From contig CAMLRJ010000001.1 of assembly GCA_946482345.1 (NCBI GenBank), forward strand, positions 3,223-67,222: 64,000 nucleotides of DNA, given 5' to 3'. The translations under genes were made by a program, and so were the position numbers. Shown one piece after another: positions 33,828 to 44,100 of the stretch; positions within the stretch are counted from its first letter, which is position 1; the number at the start of each line of letters is the position of its first letter. Below the pieces are notes generated by a model. It was not told the origin of the DNA. It did no database searches and saw only the letters and a list, made by a program, of their open reading frames with translations. This DNA is from an uncultured Cellvibrio sp. GTDB lineage: Bacteria; Pseudomonadota; Gammaproteobacteria; Pseudomonadales; Cellvibrionaceae.

Positions 33828-34091
33828 ATGGATCATGTCGAAGCAAATAGCTCGTGGGGAAAAAAGTCCCACGATACCGATGTGCGAACAATGCGAATTT
33901 ATAACCGCATTTTGAAAACCCTTTGCTCAGTCGGTGAGGTCGCATCGATAGCGATCTGTGCTCTCGCAGTCGGCCTGACGATAAAGCTACTTTTTTTTAC
34001 CAACTTCGAGAACGTGCGGTTTTATGACGGCACGGATCACGTTTGCATTTTTAACGGAGAGACTGGGGAAATACGCGATGAGTCAAACTGA
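33828..34091 (+). CDS. Small single-pass membrane protein at head of dotI operon (TraL position)
   Basis: An 87-residue protein with one membrane helix (~38-57, SIAICALAVGLTIKLLFF) and short tails. It lies immediately upstream of dotI with a 14-base overlap, the place occupied by traL in IncI plasmids; sequence likeness to TraL cannot be confirmed by eye. A TATAAT at 33748-33753 could be part of its promoter, but no good -35 is seen. Confidence 0.6.
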   Translation: MDHVEANSSWGKKSHDTDVRTMRIYNRILKTLCSVGEVASIAICALAVGLTIKLLFFTNFENVRFYDGTDHVCIFNGETGEIRDESN

Positions 34092-34800
34092 TAACAACGA
34101 TGGACAGAAGCTTTCATCAGATGAGCAACTGATAAGAGACCAGTCCGAAACGCCGAGCTCTTCTCTTGTGCGTGAAAACGCACAAATCAGACTGGACAAC
34201 GCCGACCTCAAAAAACGGCTATTCCGGGTTTGGGGTGTAGTGGGCGGGCAGGTAGTAGTTATTCTGCTTTTCGTCGCTGCATTCGTGTGGGTGTTTCCTC
34301 ATTACCGGTACATACCCACAACGGATAACAGGGCGATATGCCAGGTGGGGAGCGAGGCGACTGCTCGCCTGTCAATCACGGACCTAACCGAATTTGCAAC
34401 CGAAGCTGCGCTGGAATCAAACACATACGACTATGTGAACTGGCGCAAGCAGATCAACGATGTCGCCAACAAGTATTACACCGAAAACGGTCGTAAGGCG
34501 TTTATGTCTAGCCTCGACAGCTCAGGCAATCTGGAGCGCGTAAAGGTTGGCAAGCTGATTTTGCGCTCACAAACCATTCAGGTCGCTCAGCTCGAAGAGC
34601 AGGGACTAGAGGGTGTAGCTACTTATTGGATTATCCACGTTCCCATCGCCATCGAGTTTTATATCGGCGGTGATACCTCTCCGAAGTCACGTCAGCAATT
34701 CCTCGCTGTGGTGAAAATTCTTCAGCAAACAGCATCGGCCCAAAATCCGAAAGGGATTGGTGTTGATTCCCTGACGCTAATGCCTTTCAACATTAAATAA
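34078..34800 (+). CDS. dotI: DotI/IcmL (TraM) inner-membrane protein
   Basis: A 240-residue protein: ~60 cytoplasmic residues with a helical ENAQIRLDNADLKKR segment, one membrane helix (~54-74) and a periplasmic NTF2-like domain typical of DotI/IcmL (YRYIPTTDNR...). DotI forms rings with DotJ in the inner-membrane complex. ATG 34078 has GGGGA upstream. It is followed at 13 bases by dotH. Confidence 0.85.
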   Translation: MSQTDNNDGQKLSSDEQLIRDQSETPSSSLVRENAQIRLDNADLKKRLFRVWGVVGGQVVVILLFVAAFVWVFPHYRYIPTTDNRAICQVGSEATARLSITDLTEFATEAALESNTYDYVNWRKQINDVANKYYTENGRKAFMSSLDSSGNLERVKVGKLILRSQTIQVAQLEEQGLEGVATYWIIHVPIAIEFYIGGDTSPKSRQQFLAVVKILQQTASAQNPKGIGVDSLTLMPFNIK

Positions 34801-34813
34801 GCGAGAAGAGCCC

Positions 34814-35782
34814 ATGATAAACAACCGAGTTACGTTAGCTATTTGCGCATTGGTCTTTGCACAAATAGCTCATGGTCAAGAACAGCAGCCTCAGCCACCC
34901 ACAGACGGATCAGCGACCCAACCACAGCAACAAGCAGGCGTGGAAGTTGTTTTCCCGTCGGTGTCCGATGTAGTGGATGAATCACTGCGTGAAATTGAAG
35001 ATGCTCAGTTAACGCCTGAGCAAATCGCGCGTGTAAAAAAAATGATGCTTGAGCGCGAAATGCAAACGGCATCGCCTTATGTAAATCCGCCAACACCCAT
35101 CACTCGGACGCTGCCTGTCTCGCTAGATCCCGGCATTTCGCCGCCCGTTATTCGCCTAGCAAGAGGCCAACTGACCAGCATTGTTTTCAGCGATTACAAC
35201 GGAAGCCCCTGGTTAATTGAAAGCGTACATTTAAATCGAACTCTGTTTTGTGATCAGGGAAATTGTGGTGGTGAAGGAGGGCAGGCAACACAACAAAACT
35301 CCCAGCAGAAACCAACGAATATTTTAACGATTGAGGCAAAACAAATTGCCGCCTACGGAAATGTTTCAGTGACTATGCGCGGGCTGGCAACACCGGTGAT
35401 TTTTATTCTTACGACTGCGCAGAATGAAATCGACATGCGCATCGATGCAAAAATTCCGGGGAGAAACCCTGATTCAATGGACGCCACCTCTATTACCAAT
35501 GCGCCATCTTTGGACTCTGACCTCATGTACTTCCTGGACGGCGTTCCTCCGTCCGAGGCTCAGTCCATAAAAGTAATCGGCATGGAAAACGTCGATGCGT
35601 GGCTATACAAAAACAATATGTATGTGCGCGCTGCTGCTGATGCGCAATATCCCGCCTATAGAAACGCTGCCAAGTCCACATCAGGACTGAGCGTTTACCG
35701 ATACGCACAATTCCATGACTCGATCACGTTCCTGCGTGGCGGCAAAGCAATAACCATTTTTTTAGAAAAGCGGGGTAATTGA
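34814..35782 (+). CDS. dotH: DotH/IcmK (TraN) outer-membrane channel protein
   Basis: A 322-residue exported protein with signal MINNRVTLAICALVFAQIAHG. A Gln/Pro-rich linker follows, then the DotH C-terminal beta domain (GQLTSIVFSDYNGSPWLIES, KQIAAYGNVSVTMRGLATPV). DotH with DotC and DotD makes the outer-membrane core. A CDQGNCGGEGGQ insert around 147-160 is Gly-rich. The stop overlaps the region of the dotG start. Confidence 0.85.
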   Translation: MINNRVTLAICALVFAQIAHGQEQQPQPPTDGSATQPQQQAGVEVVFPSVSDVVDESLREIEDAQLTPEQIARVKKMMLEREMQTASPYVNPPTPITRTLPVSLDPGISPPVIRLARGQLTSIVFSDYNGSPWLIESVHLNRTLFCDQGNCGGEGGQATQQNSQQKPTNILTIEAKQIAAYGNVSVTMRGLATPVIFILTTAQNEIDMRIDAKIPGRNPDSMDATSITNAPSLDSDLMYFLDGVPPSEAQSIKVIGMENVDAWLYKNNMYVRAAADAQYPAYRNAAKSTSGLSVYRYAQFHDSITFLRGGKAITIFLEKRGN

Positions 35783-35784
35783 TC

Positions 35785-37287
35785 GTGAGCGAACAAAACG
35801 AAATTCATGATGAAAACGCCAATACAAATGCGGCAATAGGAGCATCTGGCTTCGAGCAAGAAACTGGCGATCAAGCTCCGGCGAATAATGGCGAGCAAAA
35901 TAAGGCGCACAAAGCCAGTAAAGGTGCGCAAATGAAAGCAAACCTTTCTGCGACTTTTGGTAGTGGGGTAGGGCGGATCTCTTTGATCCTGGTAGGTGTA
36001 GCTTTACTGGCTACAGTTGCTTTCGCGTATCGCGGCTTAACGGCTGAAAAACAAGTGGTTTCAACGTCCGTTGTTGATACTCCAACCGCGCCGCAAACAA
36101 AAATTCAGGTATCTGCCGTAACACCCGAAGAAGCCGCAGTTCGACAAAAACTTGCGGAAGCCGAAGCATCAAATGCAGCGGCAAGTGGGCAAAGCTACCA
36201 ACCAGAGTTCATGCCCATCATTGAAGATAAAAAAACCATAGCCACAACACAGAGTGAAGCGGGTCAGGTTGCTTTTCATGTTCCTGGGTCGAACGCCGTT
36301 GTTGAAACAAAAAAACAGGAATCGAACGTTCAGCCAATTACAGGAATAAAAACAGGTCAGGCATCTGCTGCGCAATTTAAATCTGCAAACACGCCTTCTG
36401 CACAAACAGCACCAGTGCAAACAAATACTGCTGGAAGTGGCCAGCCGCAATCCGAAGCGGAGCGCGCTGCCATGCAGAAAATGGAGCAAGAAAGACAGCA
36501 ACTATTAAAAGCGCGTGAGGACTACACCAACAAAATCAAGGCGGCAGTGCTTAGCCAAGTAACAAAAATGTCAGATCCATCAGGTGGATTAAATAAATCA
36601 TTTGGTGGCTATAGCCAAGTCACTTATTACCAAGAGCAAACGGAAAATACCGATCAAAAAACATCTGTCAATTCGCCAGCAAATTCACAAGCTTCTGCTC
36701 CTGATTCTTTGGGTAATCCGAACGGAAAATTATTAATTAAAACCGGGTCGATTGATTACTGCGAACTTGACGGGAAAGTTAATACCGATGATGGCGATGA
36801 CATCATCGCAACGATTCGCGGTGGAGAGTGGGACGGTGCAAAAATTATTGGCCGAATAGAGCGAGCGCCTCGAAATATTCGATTCATTTTTTCAACTCTT
36901 GCGCCTCAAGATGATCGGCCAACAATGCGAATCAATGCCGTTGCTTTACGTGAAGAAGATGCATCACAGGGGATGGCGGAAAATATCGATCACCACACTT
37001 TCGAGCGTTATACGGCTCTGGGTGCCGCCTCCATCCTTACCGGTTTAGGCAAGGCCGCCCAAATGAATACAGGAACAACTGTTTATACACCCGGTGGAGT
37101 CGTCACCACGACCCAAGACGAACTTTCGGACAAGAGAATTGCTGCTATTGCCCTAGGTGAAATGGGTACAGCAGCAGGGCAAGAAATAAGAAAGGGCTTC
37201 AATCGTCCTACCACCTATTCAACGCCTGCAAAAACGGGTTTCGCACTTTTTTACATGCAAGACGTGTTTGAGCAATCAAACCGCTAA
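35785..37287 (+). CDS. dotG: DotG/IcmE (TraO) core-channel protein
   Basis: A 500-residue VirB10-like protein: cytoplasmic Asn/Ala/Gln-rich head (~1-55), one membrane helix (~60-78), a disordered Gln/Ala/Pro-rich periplasmic region (~85-290), and a C-terminal TrbI-like domain (KLLIKTGSIDYCELDGKV ... DDRPTMRINAVAL) ending GFALFYMQDVFEQ. The middle is far shorter than Legionella DotG, as in plasmid TraO. GTG 35785 is chosen because CGGGG lies 9 bases upstream; TTG 35779 is only 3 bases away. Confidence 0.85.
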   Translation: MSEQNEIHDENANTNAAIGASGFEQETGDQAPANNGEQNKAHKASKGAQMKANLSATFGSGVGRISLILVGVALLATVAFAYRGLTAEKQVVSTSVVDTPTAPQTKIQVSAVTPEEAAVRQKLAEAEASNAAASGQSYQPEFMPIIEDKKTIATTQSEAGQVAFHVPGSNAVVETKKQESNVQPITGIKTGQASAAQFKSANTPSAQTAPVQTNTAGSGQPQSEAERAAMQKMEQERQQLLKAREDYTNKIKAAVLSQVTKMSDPSGGLNKSFGGYSQVTYYQEQTENTDQKTSVNSPANSQASAPDSLGNPNGKLLIKTGSIDYCELDGKVNTDDGDDIIATIRGGEWDGAKIIGRIERAPRNIRFIFSTLAPQDDRPTMRINAVALREEDASQGMAENIDHHTFERYTALGAASILTGLGKAAQMNTGTTVYTPGGVVTTTQDELSDKRIAAIALGEMGTAAGQEIRKGFNRPTTYSTPAKTGFALFYMQDVFEQSNR

Positions 37288-37299
37288 GGGGCAACCATT

Positions 37300-37944
37300 A
37301 TGAAAAATTGGTCATTCGGAAAATTGCTTGGTGTTTTTGGCGGCGGCTTTTTGCTTCTTATGGTGCTCACTGTGGGCATCATCATGGCTGTTGCTCAGAA
37401 CAAAAAAAACCCCGGCAAAAAAGTCGTTACTACGGAGTTACAACCTGTCCAGGTCGCAACTCCGTCACCATCAAAATTCGGTATCGAAGGTCAGCTTGAG
37501 GACTCCGATGAAAAACGCGAGCGCCGTCAACTATCAGAAGACATCAGGACGCTGGCTACTAATCAGCAAATCCTAAACGACAACGTGAACTCTCTTAACC
37601 AGAAAGTTGATTTAGCTATTGCTTCGCCTGGTGGTCTTGGCCAGCGCGGTAATCCCTACGAAGTCCGAAAAGTAATGGCACCAAGTCTTCCACGCGAAGC
37701 GCGGATGAAAAAAGTAGCTTTACCTGCTGGATCAATAAAGTTAAGCGATTCAACAGGCTGGAACATTTTGGCTATCGCTCAAGGAAAAGCGTTTCTGGAA
37801 AACGAATTTGCACATCCTCTCACTGTCAGCACCGGCGATTTCATTCCTCCGTCAGACACCGACGCGGAAGGATACGGCTACCTGGTTAGAGCAATTGATG
37901 AAGAGAAAAAAATAATCTGGGTAACTCGGGTAACTGAAAAATGA
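37300..37944 (+). CDS. TraP-like single-pass transfer protein
   Basis: A 214-residue protein with a short cytoplasmic head, one membrane helix (~10-30), a coiled-coil region (~65-105) and a beta-rich C-terminal domain ending in GYLVRAIDEEKKIIWVTRV. Position after dotG and topology fit TraP of IncI plasmids; the assignment rests on order and layout. Its stop overlaps the next start by 4 bases (ATGA). Confidence 0.65.
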   Translation: MKNWSFGKLLGVFGGGFLLLMVLTVGIIMAVAQNKKNPGKKVVTTELQPVQVATPSPSKFGIEGQLEDSDEKRERRQLSEDIRTLATNQQILNDNVNSLNQKVDLAIASPGGLGQRGNPYEVRKVMAPSLPREARMKKVALPAGSIKLSDSTGWNILAIAQGKAFLENEFAHPLTVSTGDFIPPSDTDAEGYGYLVRAIDEEKKIIWVTRVTEK

Positions 37945-38519
37945 ATCCATCCAATGCGGATTTGCTAACAGTCCTGATCAATATCGGAGTGTTTATTCCG
38001 ACATTGATCATGATGCTGCAATCAATTGCGGTACTCATCGGTGTGTATCTCGTAGGCACAGCTCTTATTGAGATGTGGGGCGCCTCCAACGATAACGCCA
38101 GCAAATTTTTAGCCGGGAAAACGCGCTATTCCGTGGGCAACGCACTTATTCAGTTATTTGTCGGTGCAATTATTTTGGCGTGCGGGACGTTGGAGTGGAT
38201 GGGAGTGATGAGTAGAACACTCACTTCCGATTACGCCAACTCGCGCATGATGAGTTATTCCGCATCAGGAACAACTCTCGCTGAACAATCTCAGCTAGCG
38301 CTGCTTGCGCTGCTTGGGATTATGCAGGTTGTTGGTCTCGTAGCAATGATTAAAGGGTGGATGACATTCAATGCTCACTTTAATCAGACAGCGCGCGCCA
38401 GCATGGGTCAGGCATGGGGTTGGATGATCGGCGGCGTTCTCGCTTGGAACTTCAAGTGGTTCGCCGATGCGCTCAATAACACGCTTGGTTTCAATTTGAT
38501 TGGCCTTTTTTCTGTTTAA
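37941..38519 (+). CDS. TraQ/DotE(IcmC)-like polytopic membrane protein
   Basis: A 192-residue protein with about four membrane helices (~15-42, ~68-88, ~118-138, ~155-175) and the GxxLIQLFVGAI / MGQAWGWMIGGVLAWNFKW style of the IcmC/DotE-DotV-TraQ group. These small membrane proteins belong to the inner-membrane part of the machine. Translationally coupled to the TraP-like gene. Confidence 0.75.
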   Translation: MNPSNADLLTVLINIGVFIPTLIMMLQSIAVLIGVYLVGTALIEMWGASNDNASKFLAGKTRYSVGNALIQLFVGAIILACGTLEWMGVMSRTLTSDYANSRMMSYSASGTTLAEQSQLALLALLGIMQVVGLVAMIKGWMTFNAHFNQTARASMGQAWGWMIGGVLAWNFKWFADALNNTLGFNLIGLFSV

Positions 38520-38546
38520 CTCACCACACCTCCCTAGGAGAACATC

Positions 38547-38924
38547 ATGAAGTCACTATCCAAACCTTTCGTCACCGCCAAAGCCAAGGTCAATATGCTG
38601 ATCGCCTCTGCGGCGCTTCTTGCAAGCCAAGGCACTCTCGCGCTCAATAAAATCGATCTTACCAACGACACATCTGGTGGTAAGAATTTCGACAATATTG
38701 CAGCCAACATCGACGGAGCAGCACAAACCGGTGCGGCGCTCTTCATTCAAATCGTCACCATCATGGGTTTTGTGGTCGTCGCAATTTCGTTGTGGACTCT
38801 CTACAAAGCATCGAAGGATGAGCGTGAAAAGCCCACTTCAGCAATTGTGGGCTTGTTCATCGGCGGTGCCATGGCAGCAGTCGGAACCATCATGTGGATC
38901 ATGAAAAACACTATCACCGGCTAA
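38547..38924 (+). CDS. icmD: IcmD/DotP (TraR)-like membrane protein
   Basis: A 125-residue protein with a leader-like first ~33 residues and two membrane helices (~70-88 and ~100-120). The segment IVTIMGFVVVAISLWTLYKA with the following KPTSAIVGLFIGGAM agrees with IcmD/TraR. It is part of the inner-membrane apparatus. AGGAG precedes ATG 38547. Two hairpins follow it. Confidence 0.75.
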   Translation: MKSLSKPFVTAKAKVNMLIASAALLASQGTLALNKIDLTNDTSGGKNFDNIAANIDGAAQTGAALFIQIVTIMGFVVVAISLWTLYKASKDEREKPTSAIVGLFIGGAMAAVGTIMWIMKNTITG

Positions 38925-38936
38925 TAAAGCGCAGTA

Positions 38937-38984
38937 GCCGACAGCATTGTCGGCAGCTTCATGCGGGGGCACTGCCCCCCTCTT
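38937..38984 (+). terminator. Tandem hairpins between icmD and icmJ
   Basis: GCCGACA/TGTCGGC (38937-38954) and GGGGGC/GCCCCC (38965-38979, followed by CTCTTTT) form two stems. The second has a poor U-tract, so this is more likely a partial terminator or an mRNA-stability element that sets different levels of the upstream membrane proteins and the downstream ATPases. Confidence 0.55.
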
Positions 38985-39008
38985 TTGATTTTGTGTCACG
39001 GTGGAACC

Positions 39009-39791
39009 ATGCAACAAACTACGGCGAAAAATTCCGGTAACAACACAGTCAAACTACCCGATGGCAGAACCCTGCCGCCGTTTGTATTGCATCCATTCAC
39101 CGATAGATTTGCAAATCAGCCTGCGGGCAGCGTTAAGCGTAAGTTGTGGAGGCGGGATGACGATCATGCTCATCTTTTGGACGCAAAATTTGCAGATATT
39201 CGCGAAGCGGTATTAAAGCGCGACAACTACAGTTGTCGGTTCTGCAACTTTAAAAGCTCTCGCCACCAAGAGGTCCATCACTTCGATGACGATCATGGTA
39301 ACAATGCACCTGATAATTTATTGACGTGCTGCAATCTTTGCCACCAGGTTCACCACATAGGCATGTGCGCAATGCGTAATGCTGGATTCCTCGCTGTCAT
39401 TCCTGAAATTACACAAACCGAAGTTAATCACATTGCACGAGCCTTTTTCGTATCTGAATTAATTGCGGATCAGGCGACCAAAGACAAACTCACAAGTTTG
39501 TATGCGATTTTACAATCAAGAGGTCACGACACGCTGAAGAAAATATTCGTGTCTGATGATGCATCAAGCACTCTTGACTTGAGCTCTGCGTACACTTGGG
39601 CAGATGCCTTATCAAACGCTCCTGATGAGCTCTACAACAACCGTTTGGCGCTTCTAGCACCTATGCGACTGGTTCCTACCCGTGAAGCGTTTGCTCAGGA
39701 ACAGCTCGAACATTATGCAACTCAATCTAAAGCCATGTTCACTGCAACAAATTGGTTTGCTCTCACCGAACAACTAATGGCGGCAGCATAA
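39009..39791 (+). CDS. icmJ: IcmJ/DotN-like HNH-fold coupling-complex protein
   Basis: A 260-residue protein. Residues ~66-120 form an HNH-like zinc module: VLKRDNYSCRFCNF, QEVHHFDDDHGNN and LLTCCNLCHQVHHIG, with two CxxC pairs. This matches DotN/IcmJ, in which the HNH fold is structural and the protein binds DotL in the coupling complex; a real nuclease is the alternative. The C-terminal ~130 residues are helical. GTGGA precedes ATG 39009. Confidence 0.75.
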   Translation: MQQTTAKNSGNNTVKLPDGRTLPPFVLHPFTDRFANQPAGSVKRKLWRRDDDHAHLLDAKFADIREAVLKRDNYSCRFCNFKSSRHQEVHHFDDDHGNNAPDNLLTCCNLCHQVHHIGMCAMRNAGFLAVIPEITQTEVNHIARAFFVSELIADQATKDKLTSLYAILQSRGHDTLKKIFVSDDASSTLDLSSAYTWADALSNAPDELYNNRLALLAPMRLVPTREAFAQEQLEHYATQSKAMFTATNWFALTEQLMAAA

Positions 39792-39792
39792 T

Positions 39793-41010
39793 ATGGCTGA
39801 GATTAAAACAAAAATCGGTGCTGTTCTTTTCAACCAGGAACACAACATTTCTGCGAAAGATCGAACTATTATTTCGTTGGATGATGCGTGGTTTTCGATC
39901 AGCGGTGAGCCAGCCAAAAAAGTACAGTCTATTCACGACCTACCTAATGACACTATTTGGCTCACCAACCTTACCTTTAATCAATTCACTGCCGCTGGCC
40001 TGAACAAGCACGCCAACTTCAGGAACGACGGTTGGCTGCGTAGCGGAGTTCATCAATTAACATCCGAGCTTGGCTTGACCATTGACAACGCATCGCAAAG
40101 CGTCGCGGCTTCTGCCATCGCCGCAATCGCTCAACGTGTCATCAACATCGCTCATGAAAAAATCGGCGTGAAACCTACGCTGTTGGATTCTTTCAACAAA
40201 GATGTTGCTAACGCGATTGGCCCCGCGAAAAGCCTTATCCCTGATCAGTTTTATAAATCATTTGAGCAGTGTGCTAATCACTATTGGGTGAAGGTGATTA
40301 ATCACCAAAACTACACGGCAAAAAACGCCAGCTTCACAGCCCGCGTTAATCGTTTGTCCCACGCCAAAGCACTGCTTAAAACGCAACTCCCACCAGACAC
40401 CGGCTGGGAGTTTCAAAAATCAAGCGGAAAAGTAAAACTCGACTCCTGGCTTTCAACTATCGACAAGCCCTATTTGGCGAACTGCATCATTACAAACGTG
40501 CAACCCATGATTGGAGAAATTTTATCGTGGGGGAGTGGTGCGCAAGCCAAGCGCGACTGGCTAACCAATTTGGAACTTGATCAGCTCCGCGAATACGCTG
40601 ATATAGAAATCGAATCGGCGCTTGTTTGTTCCAACGATCCTATTTCTCCAATTCAAGCTGACCTGCTGCCATCCAGTCCCTTGGATGAGCTTTCGATGTC
40701 GCTAGGCATCTTTGCTGAACTGCTATGGACATCGCTCACCAATAAGCAACCTCAAACGCGGGAAGGGCGTTTTAGCGCTGCTGCTGCATGGCTGAGGGCA
40801 GCAGATCGCATGATCATGTTTAACTTTGCCCAGCGCGCAGTAGCGCGTGGGTTGGATGTTGCTGGTTATGGCGCTGGAGCTATAACGATTCGCTATCCCG
40901 AAGGCGGGCTTAAAAAAGCATTGGGAACCGCAACTGATATTGGCTTGCTTCCACCTGCAAGTAAATTTATTGAGGCCAAGCAACTAGAGGGCCCGGAGGG
41001 CTTTGGATGA
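39793..41010 (+). CDS. Transfer-operon protein of unknown function, 405 aa
   Basis: A 405-residue soluble protein without signal or membrane segments, starting 1 base after the icmJ stop. No known motif; Trp-rich and helical. Its position between icmJ and dotO corresponds roughly to traS/traT of IncI plasmids, but I cannot confirm a likeness. It overlaps the next gene by 4 bases (ATGA). Confidence 0.6.
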   Translation: MAEIKTKIGAVLFNQEHNISAKDRTIISLDDAWFSISGEPAKKVQSIHDLPNDTIWLTNLTFNQFTAAGLNKHANFRNDGWLRSGVHQLTSELGLTIDNASQSVAASAIAAIAQRVINIAHEKIGVKPTLLDSFNKDVANAIGPAKSLIPDQFYKSFEQCANHYWVKVINHQNYTAKNASFTARVNRLSHAKALLKTQLPPDTGWEFQKSSGKVKLDSWLSTIDKPYLANCIITNVQPMIGEILSWGSGAQAKRDWLTNLELDQLREYADIEIESALVCSNDPISPIQADLLPSSPLDELSMSLGIFAELLWTSLTNKQPQTREGRFSAAAAWLRAADRMIMFNFAQRAVARGLDVAGYGAGAITIRYPEGGLKKALGTATDIGLLPPASKFIEAKQLEGPEGFG

Positions 41011-41189
41011 TCCCAGAAAAAACCACTCTTTTCGGCATCGAAATGTTTCTGCGAGTGCATGCCGACTATATATCGATTTTGAAAATAGATTCAGTGCTTA
41101 TCAGTCAGTTACCTGACGATGAAAAAGCAATTTCAGTTCAAACCATTGTTAGCGAGGCGATGAGCAAAAATGAGCGCAACAACAAGTAA
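41007..41189 (+). CDS. Small transfer-operon protein, 60 aa
   Basis: A 60-residue soluble protein joined by ATGA to the 405-aa gene and overlapping dotO by 20 bases. Tight coupling on both sides argues for translation. The role may be a chaperone or assembly factor of DotO; no motif supports this directly. Confidence 0.6.
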   Translation: MIPEKTTLFGIEMFLRVHADYISILKIDSVLISQLPDDEKAISVQTIVSEAMSKNERNNK

Positions 41190-44100
41190 ACTCGAAGCAG
41201 TGATCATGCATGTTATCAGTATGTTAAAAGCTGACATCACTGATTACTGCGATCTTGAAACAGTTGATGGCGGAACCACAATTGTGGCCAAAGACGGTTC
41301 ATGCATTAGTATCATCGACTTTCAAGGCTGTAAAAATATCATGTCTGAGCAACAGTTTTTAGAAAACGTTGATCGATTGAGTGAAACTCTCGGTATTTAT
41401 TTCCGCAATAAAGGGCATCAAATCCAATGTGTCTTTAAAAAAGACGATGACGCAAAAACGGAGTTGGATGCGGTTGTCGCCAGACAACGATCTACGGCCA
41501 ATGTGTTAAAAATGGATGTGGTGGATCTTCTTGAAGAGAATGCCGAGACTTACGCAGGATATGTATATTTTGAGTCCTGCTATTTGGTGTTGTGGTCCCG
41601 CCCTTCGCTGCTTGATCCTTCGGAGCAAAAAATTGCTCGCGAGGAAAGCAATACATTCCGCAAAGAAAATAATGTGCCTTCAATGAAGAATGCGCAAAAC
41701 ATCTTGCGACCCATTAGCTTTCTCAGTGATCGCCATGCCGCGTTTGCAAGCAAGCTGATTGATGATTTGACATCACCCCTGATGATGTACTCTGCAACAT
41801 TGCTCGATGTATCTTCAGCAATACGCGAGATACGCCGTGCAATGTATCCAGACATTACCAATCTTGATTGGACTCCGGCAATTCCTGGAACAACGATTCC
41901 TGCTCGCTGGAAATCGAACTCAGATCATGATGATGCATCAGAGCTGCTGTACCCGTCCCTCCCGGAGCAGATCATGCCAGCAGGAGGTGAAACCGCACCA
42001 AAACGCAAAGACATCAAGTTAAGTCCTTTGCTTGATCCGGCGTCAGTGCGCGTCGGGTCGCGCGTGTTTTGCCCGTTGTTTTACAACGTTCCACCGCGCG
42101 ATCCCAAATATTTCAATGACATTTTTAATAGTTTGAATCGTGCTGAAACTGTTGAAAATGGAAAGACGCGCGCACTGCCATATTCTATTTCATTCATGTT
42201 GGAATCAGACGGCATGAGCGTTGTTGCATTCAAATCATTATTTGCCAGTATTTTGGCGTTTTCTTCCGAGCAAAACCGCAACATGAATCTCTCGATTAAA
42301 TGGCTCAATGAATACCGTCGAGATAACGGGTGCATTGTAAAACTTCGTATAGGCGCTATGACTTGGGCACAGGCGACACCGGAAGGCATTAAAGAGCTAA
42401 TGCTGCGCAAACAAAAACTGTGGCGCAATCTGGAAAGCTGGGGCGGCGGTTCGATCAATGAAAAAACGGGCGATCAATTGCTCGGCCTTCAATCCAATGT
42501 TATTGGACTATCACCCAGGCATATTGGAACACCATGCCCAGCACCGCTGGACGATGTTCTTCGCATGCTGCCTCTGACCAGGCCAGCAAGTCCTTTTAAA
42601 TTTGGCTCAACGCTGTATCGCTCATTGGATGGCAAGATCCTGCGCTATGAACGCTTTTCGAGCGAACAAACTACATGGATTACTCTGATCGCCGGTAAAC
42701 CAGGATCAGGTAAATCGGTATTGATGAACTCAAACCATTTTGAGTCCTGCCTATTACCGGGCCTTATCCGCTTGCCCTATATCGGCATCATCGATATAGG
42801 CGTGTCATCGTCTGGCTTTATAGACATGGTGCGCGACTCATTACCCGATCACCTAAAACATTTAGTTGTGTACAAGCGATTACAGAATGCGGCGCGCGAC
42901 TGTATCAACTGCCTTGATACAACCTTGGGGCTTCGGTTCCCATTGGATAAAGATCGTACCTTCAGTAAAAACTTCATCACTATGCTGGTAACGCCATCGG
43001 AGCGCAAAGGCATTCCTTATGAAGGGATGTCGAACTTTGTGGGCCGCGTGATCGATGTGGCCTACAAACTGAAGAGTGATAAATATGAACGTGCCCGTCC
43101 AGAAACCTATAAAAGCGGGCAAGACGCTGTACTTGATGAGGCCGTCAAAAAACTACGTGGAGTTGAAATCAAACAAGCTACCACTTATTGGGCACTGGTA
43201 GATGCATTGTTTCTTCAAGGCTATGTGTACGAGGCAGAAATTGCCCAACGTTTTGCAATGCCAACTCTGAATACATTGGTTGAAGTTGCAATGTCAGAGG
43301 AAATCAAAAGCGAATACGGTCAGCAGCAAGGAAATGATTTTGTTGTTGATGAAATCGTTCGTAAGTTCGTTAACGGTATTCGCGAAGCTGTTGGTGATTA
43401 CAAAATTTTCTCTAGCCACACCCGATTTGATCTTGGATCTGCGCGCATCATCGCGCTCGACCTCCAAGACGTTGCGCTTGGCGGTTCCGCAGAAGCTACA
43501 AAACAGACCAGCTTGATGTACATGATTGCCCGTCAATCATTTATGAAAAAAGTAGCTTTTTCTACAGAAGATTTGCCTGCAATCAAAACGCAAGCGCCAC
43601 TCTATCTCGATTATTTCACTCGTTTGATCAGCGACATTGTTGACGAATACAAAGTGCTGGCAATGGATGAATACCACAAAACAGGCGGAAATCCGCAACT
43701 TACCCAGCAGGTCGTCACAGACGGGCGCGAAGCGCGTAAATGGAACCTCGAAATTATCCTTGCTTCCCAGTTAATGGAAGACTTTGGTGATCTCACCAAA
43801 ATCGCTACTGCAATGTTCTTCCTTGATAGCGGCACCGAGGAAACGCGGCGCTGGTATCGCGAAAATCTGGGCATGTCAGAAGTTGAGGAAAACGCACTGA
43901 AAGTTCATGTGAACGGTGCGAACAAACATGGCTGTACGTTCCTAGCACGCTTCAAAACGAAACGTGCGGAGTATGCCCAACTATTTACCTTTACCTGCGG
44001 CCCTATGCGTCTCTGGGCTCTGTCTACCACGGCAGAGGATCGTAAATTGAGATCCCTTATGTACAAGCAACTTCCGGGACCAGCAGCGCGGAAACTGCTT

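Noticed and set aside
39009..39791. HNH homing endonuclease or restriction nuclease
   Set aside because: The gene lies inside the transfer operon between icmD and dotO and has two CxxC pairs as in DotN/IcmJ, where the HNH fold is structural; nuclease activity is not needed to explain it.
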